A stretch of 64,000 nt of DNA from Streptomyces achromogenes. Lineage in GTDB: Bacteria; Actinomycetota; Actinomycetes; Streptomycetales; Streptomycetaceae. The stretch lies in contig NZ_JAUSYH010000001.1 in the NCBI RefSeq assembly GCF_030816715.1, forward strand, positions 3,224,001 through 3,288,000, written 5' to 3'. Shown one piece after another: positions 40,862-51,348 of this stretch (position 1 is the stretch's first letter; each line of letters starts with the position of its first letter). The position numbers were made by a program, and so were the translations under genes. A model generated the notes under the pieces. That model did no database searches. It worked only from the letters and a program-made list of their open reading frames with translations, and had not been told where the DNA came from.

Positions 40862-41679
40862 CGGTAACCCCCTGTGCTCTCTACGTGGTCCGGGTGGAAG
40901 CAGATCCGCCACTCCCGGGTCTGCCCCGGTCCCGCCATGACGTTCAGGTAGTACATGGCGTGCCCGGGCTGGGCGATCGCCGGTCCGTGCCAGCCGTCGG
41001 GGACGAGCACGGCGTCGCCGGAGCGCACCTCGGCGAGGACGTCGGCGCCGCCCTCGCGCGAGGGGGACACCCGCTGGTAGCCGAAGCCGTTCGGGCCGTC
41101 GATCTCGAAGTAGTAGATCTCCTCGAGCTCGGCCTCCTCGCCCGGCCGGTGCTCGTCGTGCTTGTGCGGCGGGTACGAGGACCAGTTGCCGCCGGGGGTG
41201 ATCACCTCGACGGCGATCAGCTTGTCGCAGTCGAAGGCGTCGGCGGAGGCGAAGTTGCGCACCAGGCGGGCGCAGTTGCCGCTGCCGCGCTCTTCGACGG
41301 GGACCTCCGGCGCGGGGCCGTAGCGGGCGGGGAGTCGTCGCTCGCACTTCGCTCCTGCCAGGGCGAAGCGGCCTCCCGCGCCGGAGGCGATCTGGACCCG
41401 GGCGTCCCGGGGAACGTACGCGAAGTCGGAGACCGACGCGAACACCGTTTCCCGGCCCAGGAGTTGGAACTCTTCTTGATCTGTGCGCACGGTACATGCG
41501 CCTTCGAGGGGCAGCACGATCCATTCGCTGTCACCCGTGTCGAAGACGTGTCCGCCGCCCGGCTCCAGCTCGACGACCCGCAGGCTGCAGTGGTCCCAGC
41601 CCGCTCGTGCGGGATCGATGTCGAGTGCGTAGCCGGCGTGCGCGGTGGTCCCGCGCGCGAGGTACAGGTCCTGGCTCAT
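40858..41679 (-). CDS. iolB: 5-deoxy-glucuronate isomerase IolB
   Basis: The 273-residue bicupin isomerises 5-deoxy-D-glucuronate to 2-deoxy-5-keto-gluconate. Family segments are present: WIVLPLEGACTV, NWSSYPPHKHDEH with the metal-binding histidines, EEIYYFEID, GYQRVSPS and VPDGWHGP near the C-terminus. Length is normal. It lies 7 bases after the Cgl0158-type gene and is coupled to iolD. Confidence 0.94.
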   Translation of the reverse strand: MSQDLYLARGTTAHAGYALDIDPARAGWDHCSLRVVELEPGGGHVFDTGDSEWIVLPLEGACTVRTDQEEFQLLGRETVFASVSDFAYVPRDARVQIASGAGGRFALAGAKCERRLPARYGPAPEVPVEERGSGNCARLVRNFASADAFDCDKLIAVEVITPGGNWSSYPPHKHDEHRPGEEAELEEIYYFEIDGPNGFGYQRVSPSREGGADVLAEVRSGDAVLVPDGWHGPAIAQPGHAMYYLNVMAGPGQTREWRICFHPDHVESTGGYR

Positions 41680-41686
41680 GCGGTCC

Positions 41687-42571
41687 TCACAGCAGTCCTA
41701 CGGCGGTGTCCACGGCGGCGGCGACGTCCCCGTCCGCCGGGTACAGCAGCGAACGTCCGACCACCAGGCCCTGAACGGTGGGCAGTTGCAGCGCCCCGCG
41801 CCACTTCTCGTACGCGCCGTCCTGGTCGTCGCCCACCTCGCCGCCCAGCAGGACGGCCGGGAGCGTGGACGTCTGCATGACCTCGGCCATGTCGTCGGGG
41901 TTGTCGGTGACGGGCACCTTCAGCCAGGTGTAGGCCGACGTGCCGCCCAGCCCGGAGGCGATGGCGATCGACCGGGTGACGGCCTCCGCGGAGAGGTCGT
42001 TGCCGAGCCTGCCGTCGGGGCCGCGCCGGCTGATGAACGGCTCGACGAAGAGCGGGAGTCCGCGGGCGGCCATGTCGTCGACGGCACGGGCGGTGGTCTC
42101 GAGCGTGGTGAGGGAGCCCGGGTCGTCGTAGTCGAGGCGCAGCAGCAGCTTGCCGGCGTCGAAGTTGAGCCGCTCGATGTCCTCGGCGCGGTGACCGGTG
42201 AAGCGGTCGTCGAGTTCGAAGGCGGCGCCCTGAAGGCCGCCGCGGTTCATGGAGCCCATGACGACCTTGCCGTCGAGGGCGCCGAGCAGCAGCAGGTCGT
42301 CCAGGATGTCGGCGGTCGCGAGGACGCCGTCCACGCCGGGGCGCGACAGGGCGAGGCAGAGGCGTTCCAGCAGGTCGGCACGGTTGGCCATGGCCAGCTT
42401 GCGCCCGCCGACGCCGAGCGCGCCGCGGGCCGGGTGGTCGGCGGCGACGATCATCAGCCGGCCGGAGTCGCCCAGCAGCGGCCTGCGGGTGCGGCGGGCG
42501 GCGGCCTCGGCGATCGCCTCGGGGCGGTGGCTGCGCAGGCGGACGAGTTCCAGGACGTCGACGGTGGTCAC
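41687..42571 (-). CDS. Cgl0158-type aldolase of inositol catabolism
   Basis: The 294-residue protein begins at GTG 42569-42571 in a GTGA overlap with iolC. It is a TIM-barrel protein of the DeoC/LacD-like class: LMIVAADHPARGALG, MGSMNRGGLQGAAFELDDRF, DAGKLLLRLDYDD, PLFVEPF and LLGGEVG. This family occupies the place of the IolJ aldolase in actinobacterial iol clusters and probably cleaves 2-deoxy-5-keto-gluconate 6-phosphate to dihydroxyacetone phosphate and malonate semialdehyde. Lysine in WLKVP is a candidate Schiff-base residue. The assignment follows operon context as much as sequence. Confidence 0.82.
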   Translation of the reverse strand: MTTVDVLELVRLRSHRPEAIAEAAARRTRRPLLGDSGRLMIVAADHPARGALGVGGRKLAMANRADLLERLCLALSRPGVDGVLATADILDDLLLLGALDGKVVMGSMNRGGLQGAAFELDDRFTGHRAEDIERLNFDAGKLLLRLDYDDPGSLTTLETTARAVDDMAARGLPLFVEPFISRRGPDGRLGNDLSAEAVTRSIAIASGLGGTSAYTWLKVPVTDNPDDMAEVMQTSTLPAVLLGGEVGDDQDGAYEKWRGALQLPTVQGLVVGRSLLYPADGDVAAAVDTAVGLL

Positions 42572-43518
42572 AGGACGGCTCCCGCCTCGATCGCCGCGGC
42601 CACTTCGTCCGGCGTCGGCATCGCCGAGGAGCACTCCAGCCGGGAGGCGACGATGGCGCCGGCGGCGTTGGCGTGCCGCATGGTCTTCTCCAGGTCCCAG
42701 CCCGCGAGCAGGCCGTGGCAGAGGGAGCCGCCGAAGGCGTCGCCGGCCCCGAGGCCGTTCAGGACGTTCACCGGCAGCGGCGGCACCTCGGCGGACGCAC
42801 CCGTGCGGTCGACGGCGAGGACGCCCTTGGGGCCCTGCTTGACGACGGCGAGCTCGACGCCGGCGTCCAGCAGCGCCTGCGCGGCCGCCCGGGGCTCGCG
42901 CACGCCGGTCGCCACCTCCACCTCGTCGAGGTTGCCGACGGCGACGGTGGCGTGCTTCAGGGCCTCGGCGTAGAACGGGCGGGCGGCGTCGGGGTCGCTC
43001 CAGAACATCGGGCGCCAGTCGAGGTCGAACACCGTGGCGCCGGCCTTGTCGCGGTGGGCGAGGGCGGCGAGGGTCGCGGTGCGGCTGGGTTCCTCGCTCA
43101 GGCCGGTGCCGGTGACCCAGAAGACGCGGGCCTCGCGGACGGCGTCGAGGTCGAGCTCGTGGGCGTCGATCTCCAGGTCCGGCGCCTTGGGCTGCCGGTA
43201 GAAGTACAGCGGAAAGTCGTCCGGCGGGAAGACCTCGCAGAAGGTGACGGGCGTCGGCAGGCCGGGCACCGGCGTCACCCAGCGGTCGTCGACGCCGAAG
43301 CCGCGCAGGGCCTCGTGCAGATAGGTGCCGAAGGGGTCGTCGCCGGTGCGCGAGATCACCGCCGTGGACCGGCCGAGACGGGCCGCGGCGACCGCCACGT
43401 TGGTCGCCGATCCGCCCAGGAACTTCCCGAAGGACGTGACCTGCGGGAGCGGGACGCCCGTCTGCAGCGGATAGAGGTCCACCCCTATCCGCCCCATGGT
43501 GATCAGGTCGTACGCCAT
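42568..43518 (-). CDS. iolC: 5-dehydro-2-deoxygluconokinase IolC
   Basis: The 316-residue PfkB-family kinase phosphorylates 2-deoxy-5-keto-gluconate. It starts at ATG 43516-43518 with GAAGGGA upstream. The PfkB signatures are GKFLGGSATNVAVAAARLG in the N-terminal half and the catalytic LNGLGAGDAFGGSL (base Asp in GAGD) near the C-terminus. It is the first gene of the leftward iol operon iolC - aldolase - iolB - iolD - mmsA. A promoter with TTGACA lies about 105 bases upstream. Confidence 0.92.
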   Translation of the reverse strand: MAYDLITMGRIGVDLYPLQTGVPLPQVTSFGKFLGGSATNVAVAAARLGRSTAVISRTGDDPFGTYLHEALRGFGVDDRWVTPVPGLPTPVTFCEVFPPDDFPLYFYRQPKAPDLEIDAHELDLDAVREARVFWVTGTGLSEEPSRTATLAALAHRDKAGATVFDLDWRPMFWSDPDAARPFYAEALKHATVAVGNLDEVEVATGVREPRAAAQALLDAGVELAVVKQGPKGVLAVDRTGASAEVPPLPVNVLNGLGAGDAFGGSLCHGLLAGWDLEKTMRHANAAGAIVASRLECSSAMPTPDEVAAAIEAGAVL

Positions 43519-43598
43519 CGACTTCCCTTCGTGTCGGTCGTCCCCGTGACGCCGCTCGCGGCATGCCCTCGGCACACGTCCCGTATCGGCTCTCAGGC

Positions 43599-43685
43599 TT
43601 TGTAGCCCCGCACGGCGGGCCCTGTCAATGTTTTGTCCAGACATTCGGACCAGGCCTTGACACCCCTTCGGTGAGACCGCACTCT
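43599..43685. promoter_or_regulatory. Divergent iol promoters with shared dyad operator
   Basis: The minus strand has TTGACA (43628-43623) and TACAAA (43604-43599), 18 bases apart, facing iolC. The plus strand has TTGACA (43657-43662) and CACTCT (43680-43685), 17 bases apart, facing the TIM-barrel gene at 43693. Between the two -35 boxes lies the dyad tGTCCagacattcGGACca (43634-43652), placed so one regulator could control both directions. The plus-strand promoter ends only 7 bases before the ATG, predicting a leaderless mRNA. Confidence 0.65.
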
Positions 43686-43692
43686 GGCGGCC

Positions 43693-44610
43693 ATGACGTC
43701 GTTGTCACCTCAGTCCTCACTTTCCCGCATCCGGATCGGATCGGCCCCCGACAGCTGGGGCGTCTGGTTCCCGGACGATCCCGCCCAGGTCCCGTGGCAG
43801 CGCTTCCTCGACGAGGTGGCGCAGTCCGGCTACGAGTGGATCGAGCTCGGCCCCTACGGGTACCTGCCGACCGACCCCGCAGTCCTCACCGAGGAGACGG
43901 CGAAGCGCGGCCTGAAGGTCTCGGCGGGCACGGTCTTCACCGGCCTGCACCACGGCGAGGCCGTGTGGGAGAAGACCTGGGCGCACGTCGCCGACAACGC
44001 GGTGCTCGCGCAGGCGATGGGTGCGAGGCACCTGGTCGTCATCCCGTCCTTCTGGCGGGACGACAAGACCGGCGAGGTGCTGGAGTCCGACACGCTCACG
44101 CCCGAGCAGTGGCGCAACCTGACCTCGCTGACCGAGCGGCTGGGCAAGGAGGTGCGGGAGCGGTACGGCCTGCGGATCGTCGTCCACCCGCACGCCGACA
44201 CCCACGTCGACAGCGAGGAGAACGTCGCCCGGTTCCTGGACGGCACCGACTCCGACCTGGTGTCGCTGTGCCTGGACACCGGCCACTACGCCTATTGCGG
44301 CGGCGACAGCGTCAAGCTGATCGAGACGTACGGGGAGCGCATCGGCTACCTGCACCTCAAGCAGGTCGACCCCGAGATCCTGGCCGACGTGCGCGCCAAG
44401 GGGACCCCCTTCGGGCCGGCCGTGGCGCAGGGCGTCATGTGCGAGCCGCCCGCGGGCGTGCCGGCGCTGGGGCCCGTGCTGGAGGCGGCGCAGAAGCTGG
44501 ACGTGGACCTGTTCGCGATCGTCGAGCAGGACATGTACCCGTGCGCCCCGGACACCCCGCTGCCGATCGCGCAGCGCACGCGGGCGTTCCTGCGGAGCTG
44601 CGGGGCCTGA
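43693..44610 (+). CDS. Sugar-phosphate isomerase/inosose-type TIM-barrel protein (IolE/IolH-like)
   Basis: The 305-residue protein belongs to the xylose-isomerase-like TIM-barrel group. Recognisable segments are GSAPDSWGVWFPDD, YEWIELGPYGYLP, VHPHADTHVD, CLDTGHYAYCGGD and YLHLKQVDPE, with Glu, Asp and His in positions expected for a metal site. In iol clusters such proteins act as inosose dehydratase (IolE) or inosose isomerase; which applies here is not decided by sequence. It is divergent from iolC and probably co-regulated through the shared operator. There is no ribosome site before ATG 43693, consistent with a leaderless transcript. No inositol dehydrogenase gene is present in the window. 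Confidence 0.8.
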   Translation: MTSLSPQSSLSRIRIGSAPDSWGVWFPDDPAQVPWQRFLDEVAQSGYEWIELGPYGYLPTDPAVLTEETAKRGLKVSAGTVFTGLHHGEAVWEKTWAHVADNAVLAQAMGARHLVVIPSFWRDDKTGEVLESDTLTPEQWRNLTSLTERLGKEVRERYGLRIVVHPHADTHVDSEENVARFLDGTDSDLVSLCLDTGHYAYCGGDSVKLIETYGERIGYLHLKQVDPEILADVRAKGTPFGPAVAQGVMCEPPAGVPALGPVLEAAQKLDVDLFAIVEQDMYPCAPDTPLPIAQRTRAFLRSCGA

Positions 44611-44758
44611 CGCGGACCTGCCCGGCCCTGACTCCGGCTCCGACCCGGCTCCGACCCCGGCCCCCGGCCCCCGCCAGGTCGGGGCGGATCGGGGCGGATC
44701 GGGGCGGTCCTGTGGGACCCCTGGCGGTGCCGCGCGCGCTGGAGCAACATAAGCGCCC

Positions 44759-45718
44759 ATGGCTGTACGGGTGGTACGCGCCCGGTCCGGGCAAGGGCCG
44801 GGCGGATCCTGGGAGTTCGTCACCGCGTTTCCTCATCCACGGCTGCGGCCGGGGGTGATGAGCTACCGCGGGATCCGGCTCGCGATGCCCCGCCCCCGGC
44901 GGCGGCTCGAGGCGCCCATCGGCGCCTCCACCCTGCTGCTGGGGTTCGACGAGCCGGTGCGGATCTGGCGGGCGGAGCAGGCGCCGGAGACCCGCGTCCG
45001 CGTGTACTGCGGGCCCACCACCACGCCCGCCGTCGGGGAGCACTGCGGACGGTTCTCGGGCATCGAGGTGCTGCTGACCCCGTGGGCCGCGTTCGCCCTG
45101 TTCGGCACCCCGCAGCACGAGCTCGTCGACCGCACGGTGGATCCGGACGAGCTGCCGCACACCCTCGGCTCGCCCCTCGGCGAACTGACCGCCGCTCTCG
45201 CCGCGTTGCCGTGCTGGGAGCGGCGGTTCGCGCTGCTCGACGACACGTTCGACCGCTGGCGGCGGGCGACCGCGCCGGGTTCGGAGCGGGTGGCACGGGC
45301 GTGGTCGCTGCTGGTGCGCACGGACGGCGCGCTGCCGGTCCCCCGGCTGGCCGAGGAGGTCGGCTGGAGCGTACGGCAGCTGGAGAGCCGCTTCCGCGAG
45401 CAGATCGGGCTGGGCCCGAAGGCTGCGGCCCGTGTACTGCGGTTGCAGCGGGCCAGGCGGCTGCTCACCGAGGGGCGGAGCGCGGCGGAGACGGCGGCCC
45501 TGTGCGGCTTCTACGACCAGGCCCATCTCAGCGGCGAGTTCAAGGCGATGACGGGATGCACGCCGAGGCAGTTCGCGCAGGCCAGGCGGCTGCCGGAACC
45601 GGTGTCCCCGGTGGCCGACCGACTGAGCGGCGAGGCGACCAGCCTGTTGCTGCCGACACCGGCCGGTGGCTGGTCCGGACCGGGTGCGTATTTCTCCAAG
45701 ACCGGACCCATTGGCTGA
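44759..45718 (+). CDS. AraC-family transcriptional regulator
   Basis: The 319-residue protein has an N-terminal part with PWAAFALFGTP and a C-terminal AraC-type double helix-turn-helix (about 195-280): LPVPRLAEEVGWSVRQLESRF for the first and AAALCGFYDQAHLSGEFKAMTGCTPRQF for the second. The layout matches the streptomycete group with a DUF-like sensor domain rather than a cupin. Its ATG 44759 has no clear ribosome site. It stands alone, downstream of the iol TIM-barrel gene by 148 bases of GC repeats, so it could regulate that cluster or an unlinked target. Confidence 0.88.
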   Translation: MAVRVVRARSGQGPGGSWEFVTAFPHPRLRPGVMSYRGIRLAMPRPRRRLEAPIGASTLLLGFDEPVRIWRAEQAPETRVRVYCGPTTTPAVGEHCGRFSGIEVLLTPWAAFALFGTPQHELVDRTVDPDELPHTLGSPLGELTAALAALPCWERRFALLDDTFDRWRRATAPGSERVARAWSLLVRTDGALPVPRLAEEVGWSVRQLESRFREQIGLGPKAAARVLRLQRARRLLTEGRSAAETAALCGFYDQAHLSGEFKAMTGCTPRQFAQARRLPEPVSPVADRLSGEATSLLLPTPAGGWSGPGAYFSKTGPIG

Positions 45719-45884
45719 ATACAGGCTGGGGTCCTGCCAGTTGAATCCGGTCGTTCCGGTCGAACCGGCCGATCAGACCCATGCGGTTGCTCCGGCCCAT
45801 GCGGTGCATCCGGCCGGTCCGGCCGACGGGGACGTGCCGGGGGGATGGCGGGGAACGGGGTCGGGCCGGGCCTGTCGCAGCGGG

Positions 45885-45986
45885 CCCGGCCCGTCTCCTG
45901 ATCTCCCGCGCGGACGGTCCCGGCCCGTCTCCTGACCTCCCGCGCGGACGGTCCCGGCCCGTCTCCTGACCTCCCGCGCGGACGGT
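45885..45986. repeat. Three 34-bp tandem repeats
   Basis: Units begin at 45885, 45919 and 45953 with cccggcccgtctcctgac and run to cggacggt; the first has t for c at one position. The copies are otherwise identical, so the array is recent or actively homogenised. No coding role is likely. Confidence 0.85.
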
Positions 45987-46105
45987 CCCGGCGACGGCCC
46001 CCGCGACCGGCCCGACGACCGACCAGGCGGTCAGACCCGGAGACCGGACCCGGAGACCGGCGGGCGCCCCCGCGCGGATCCCCCGCCCGACCATTGCGTC
46101 ACTCG

Positions 46106-46163
46106 TGTCACAAACACCCCCTTCCTGTCACACATGTCGCGTGTACGCGGGCCTTGTGTCACA
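46106..46163. promoter_or_regulatory. Three TGTCACA motifs upstream of small MerR-like gene
   Basis: TGTCACA occurs at 46106-46112, 46126-46132 and 46157-46163, an unusual density for GC-rich DNA. They could be half-sites for a regulator of the small DNA-binding protein gene at 46300. Spacing is 20 and 31 bases, about two and three helical turns. Confidence 0.35.
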
Positions 46164-46299
46164 CGCGGTCAACAGTCGACTCCGTCTGGTCACCACGCCT
46201 CGTTCACGGGGCACAGGCTCGTTGATCGCCAGCGCAGCGCCGGGCTCCCCCGGGCGGCCTCCCGGCCGCCGCCCCGCGCACGCAGGGAAGGTGCGGCTC

Positions 46300-46500
46300 A
46301 TGACCGACCGAAGGCTCTGGTCCTACAAGGAGATCGCGGCGCACATCAAGGTGCAGCCGGACACCGTACGGTCCTACCGCAAGCACGGACTGCTGCCCCC
46401 GCCCGACCACGTCGAGGGCGGCAAGCCCTACTGGTACGCCGACACCGTCAAAGCCTGGGTCGCCTCCCGCCCGGGCAACCGCGGCCGCGGGCCGAACTGA
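46300..46500 (+). CDS. Small MerR-like (AlpA/BldC-type) DNA-binding protein
   Basis: The 66-residue protein starts at ATG 46300 with GGGAAGG upstream. Nearly all of it is one winged helix-turn-helix: WSYKEIAAHIKVQPDTVRSY is followed by RKHGLLPPPD, the MerR-like turn, and YWYADTVKAWVASRPG. It lacks the coiled-coil and effector domain of full MerR proteins, as do BldC and phage AlpA/Xis proteins. It may be a small developmental or stress regulator. Three TGTCACA motifs lie upstream. An excisionase role is possible but no integrase is nearby. Confidence 0.75.
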   Translation: MTDRRLWSYKEIAAHIKVQPDTVRSYRKHGLLPPPDHVEGGKPYWYADTVKAWVASRPGNRGRGPN

Positions 46501-46641
46501 TCCCCCGAGGGGACCGAGGTCGCCGCTCTGTGCCCCACCCCTGACGTGGGGCACCGTACTGTCCGGACGCCGCCGGAAAGGCCGCCGGAGAGTCCGGCGG
46601 AGAATCTGCCGGGGGCGGACGTCCGCAAGCCGCTGGTCCGC

Positions 46642-47685
46642 TCAGGTCCACGGCTCGACGACGGTCATGCCCGCGCCCGGGCTCGCCCCCAACGCCGCCA
46701 GCGCCGCCGGAGCGGCGTCGAGCGTGATCGTGGACGTCACCAGCAGGTCGGGGCGCAGCACACCCGACCGGACCAGCTCCAGCAGCTCCGGGTAGGCGTG
46801 CGCCGCCATCCCGTGGCTGCCCAGGATCTCCAGCTCCAGGGCGACGGCACGGGCCAGCGGCACGGACGTCATGCCGTCCGCGGAGGGCAGCAGGCCGACC
46901 TGGACATGACGGCCGCGGCGGCGCAGGCCGCCCACCGAGGCGGCGCAGACGGCCGGGGAGCCGAGGGCGTCCAGGGAGAGGTGCGCGCCGCCCCCGGTCA
47001 GTTCACGGACCGCCTCGGCCGTGTCCGGCACCCGGGCCGCGTCCACGCACTCCGCCGCGCCGAACGTCCGCGCCAGCTCAAGGGCCTGTGGAGAGACGTC
47101 CACCGCCACCACCCGCGCCCCGCTCGCCGCCGCGATCATCACGGCCGACAGACCCACGCCTCCGCAGCCGTGCACCGCCACCCACTCCCCGGCCGCGACC
47201 CGGCCCTGCCGCACGACCGCCCGGAACGCGGTGGCGAACCGGCAGCCGAGGGAGGCGGCCGTCGCGTACGACAGGTCGTCGGGGAGCACGACCAGGTTCA
47301 CGTCGGCGTGGTCAAGGGCCACGTACTGGGCGTAGGAGCCCCAGTGCGTGAAGCCGGGCTGCGTCTGGCGTTCGCACACCTGGTGGTGGCCGGCCGCACA
47401 GGACGGGCAGCTGCCGCAGCCGCACACGAAGGGGACGGTGACCCGGTCGCCGGGCCGTCGGAGGGTGACCAGCGCGCCGACCTCCTCGACGACGCCGGCG
47501 AGTTCGTGACCCGGCACGTGCGGCAGGGCGATGTCCGGGTCGTGGCCCATCCAGCCGTGCCAGTCGCTGCGGCACAGGCCGGTGGCCTCCACCCGCACGA
47601 CCACTCCATGGGGGGCGGGCCGGGGGTCGGGCACCTCACGCACCTCGGCCGGTTCGCCGTACCGCTCGAAGACCACCGCTCGCAT
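46642..47685 (-). CDS. Zinc-dependent alcohol dehydrogenase (MDR family)
   Basis: The 347-residue protein, from ATG 47683-47685 with GGGAG upstream, has the zinc-binding GHELAGVVEEVG, the catalytic-zinc cysteine and histidine region LCRSDWHGW, four structural-zinc cysteines in CGCGSCPSCAAGHHQVCE, and the NAD-binding HGCGGVGLSAVM. It is therefore a cytoplasmic tetrameric-type medium-chain dehydrogenase acting on an alcohol or aldehyde. The substrate is unknown. It is divergent from the copper genes, and its start region is 236 bases from copZ; a CsoR operator lies in between but faces copZ. Confidence 0.88.
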   Translation of the reverse strand: MRAVVFERYGEPAEVREVPDPRPAPHGVVVRVEATGLCRSDWHGWMGHDPDIALPHVPGHELAGVVEEVGALVTLRRPGDRVTVPFVCGCGSCPSCAAGHHQVCERQTQPGFTHWGSYAQYVALDHADVNLVVLPDDLSYATAASLGCRFATAFRAVVRQGRVAAGEWVAVHGCGGVGLSAVMIAAASGARVVAVDVSPQALELARTFGAAECVDAARVPDTAEAVRELTGGGAHLSLDALGSPAVCAASVGGLRRRGRHVQVGLLPSADGMTSVPLARAVALELEILGSHGMAAHAYPELLELVRSGVLRPDLLVTSTITLDAAPAALAALGASPGAGMTVVEPWT

Positions 47686-47821
47686 CCGTGCTCCCGTCGC
47701 CGTTCTCGTGCCGTTCTCGCCGCCGTCTCGTCGGCGGGTACATCGTCGCCGGGCGGCCGGCGCGAGGAGAACGCGGGTGCGGGTGCGGCGGGCGTCGGCA
47801 CCGGCCACCCTCCTTGGGTTC

Positions 47822-47838
47822 ATACCCCCTAGGGGTAT
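47822..47838 (+). promoter_or_regulatory. CsoR-type copper operator
   Basis: ataccccctaggggtat (47822-47838) is a near-perfect inverted repeat matching the ATACCCC-CTA-GGGGTAT operator type known for the actinobacterial copper repressor CsoR. It lies about 80 bases before copZ and overlaps the likely promoter (TATACT at 47836-47841). Copper binding to CsoR would release it and induce copZ-copA. The csoR gene itself is not in the window. Confidence 0.85.
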
Positions 47839-47920
47839 ACTCTCGACAACAGCAGGCCCACCGAGCCGGTCACGGCACCGACGACCGGCCCGCCCCATCC
47901 GCCGCTACGAGGAGAACGAC

Positions 47921-48160
47921 ATGACCGCTGCAACCGACACCCCGGGCTCCGTCACCACCGTCTATCAGGTGAGCGGCATGAGCTGCGGCCACTGCGAGGG
48001 CGCCGTCTCCGGCGAGCTCTCGGAGCTCGCCGGCGTCACCTCGGTGAAGGCCGTCGCCTCGACCGGCGAGGTCACGGTCGTCTCCGCCGCCCCGCTCGAC
48101 GAGGAGGCCGTGCGCGCCGCGGTCGACGAGGCCGGCTTCGAGCTGGCCGGCCGAGCCTGA
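47921..48160 (+). CDS. copZ: Copper chaperone CopZ
   Basis: The 79-residue protein is a single heavy-metal-associated domain with the metal motif GMSCGHC at about residues 19-25 and the ferredoxin-like pattern ending VDEAGFEL. It binds Cu(I) in the cytoplasm and hands it to the CopA ATPase encoded 112 bases downstream. Start ATG 47921 has AGGAGA upstream. A CsoR-type operator precedes it. The pair corresponds to the copper chaperone/ATPase pair near SCO2730 in S. coelicolor, as recalled. Confidence 0.93.
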   Translation: MTAATDTPGSVTTVYQVSGMSCGHCEGAVSGELSELAGVTSVKAVASTGEVTVVSAAPLDEEAVRAAVDEAGFELAGRA

Positions 48161-48272
48161 GCAGGCCTGCCGGGTCCGAGCAGCAGCTTTCCCATCCCGA
48201 GGCATCCACCGGGCCGTGCCGACCAGCTGATACTGGTTCCGTACGGCCCGGTCCGTTTTCTGGAGTACGGAC

Positions 48273-50522
<2,250 letters not shown>

Positions 50523-50886
50523 GGACCGGACCGTACCGCCGAGTACGCCCAGGCCTTTCGACCAGACCCCTGGAGTCCTGCCCGTACCTCACATAAGCTC
50601 TTCACAAGGCTCGCGCATCATCCTTACGCCTGGGCCCCTATCGCCGTATCCGTTCTCTTGCGCATCTAACGGACATATGCAAGAGACACAGATCACAGTG
50701 ATGCGAACGAAACCATCGAAGGGCTTCGAAGGTCTAAGTTGACGATGTCGGGAAACGTCTTGGGGGGCGTGCCCCGACGTCTGGGGATGTCTTGGGGGAC
50801 TTCCTCAGAGATGCGTTGCCGGGGCACGCACACCGGGAAGCTTTGAGCGGCCCTCCCAGCGTGCGCTGTCCCGGCAGATCGCACAC

Positions 50887-50927
50887 TGCGGTAGTACGAG
50901 CAGTTTTGCTCGTTCTGCTCAACCGCA
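50887..50927. ncRNA. Possible structured RNA or regulatory hairpin
   Basis: Outer arms tgcggt/accgca (50887-50892, 50922-50927) enclose gagcag/ctgctc (50898-50903, 50915-50920). An alternative inner hairpin acgagca/tgctcgt (50896-50902, 50907-50913) competes with it. Such mutually exclusive pairings occur in regulatory RNAs, but nothing shows that this region is transcribed. Confidence 0.25.
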
Positions 50928-51175
50928 GGCACAACAACCGCAGATCGTAACGAAAACAGCGAATTCAGGCGCTGTCCTCACAACGCCCGGCCGGATCCCG
51001 TGGGGGGAATCCGCACCGGGACATGGGAAGGCGCCCTGGTCGTCGGCCCGTGGGGGGACTGGCGCCGGGGCGCCTTCCGTATGCCCGCACGCAGCCGCAC
51101 GCGGACACCCTTCGAACGAGACCGCCCGTCCGCTCCTCACCAACACCCGCGGGCACCTCTCGAGCGCGGCCGACC

Positions 51176-51348
51176 GTCCCCACCCAAGGGGCGCGGCCAC
51201 CCCCCGAACACGGCCGACGTCCCCACCCAAGGGGCGCGGGCACCCCCCGAACACGGCCGACGTCCCCACCCCACGAACGCGCGGGCACCCCCCGAACACG
51301 GCCGACCGTCCCCACCCAAGGGGCGCGGGGAACTGCGCGACCAGCCCC
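51176..51348. repeat. 43-bp tandem repeats ending in a dispersed Streptomyces repeat
   Basis: Units begin at 51176, 51219, 51262 and 51308 with gtccccaccc; the first two are 43 bases and differ at one position, the third has an altered core. The last unit runs into ggggcgcggggaactgcgcg (51320-51339), a sequence I recall as very common in intergenic regions of Streptomyces genomes. The array probably grew by duplication of that element. Confidence 0.7.

Larger units (their letters stand above)
45719..46299. other. 581-base noncoding region with tandem repeats
   Basis: This gap contains short tggt/cggt-type GC-rich stretches, three perfect 34-base tandem repeats at 45885-45986, and three TGTCACA motifs at 46106-46163. 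No gene is supported: open frames over the repeats merely reflect the absence of stops in GC-rich DNA. Confidence 0.6.

Noticed and set aside
44611..44758. Repeated gatcggggcg units after the iol TIM-barrel gene as an operator
   Set aside because: The repeats are simple GC slippage-type units without dyad symmetry and no promoter is visible.
50734..50937. Minus-strand frames of 67-79 codons in the copA-citA gap
   Set aside because: No ribosome site, no codon bias and no recognisable protein features.
51176..51348. 43-bp repeats considered as a CRISPR array
   Set aside because: Units abut directly, without unique spacers, and no cas gene is present.
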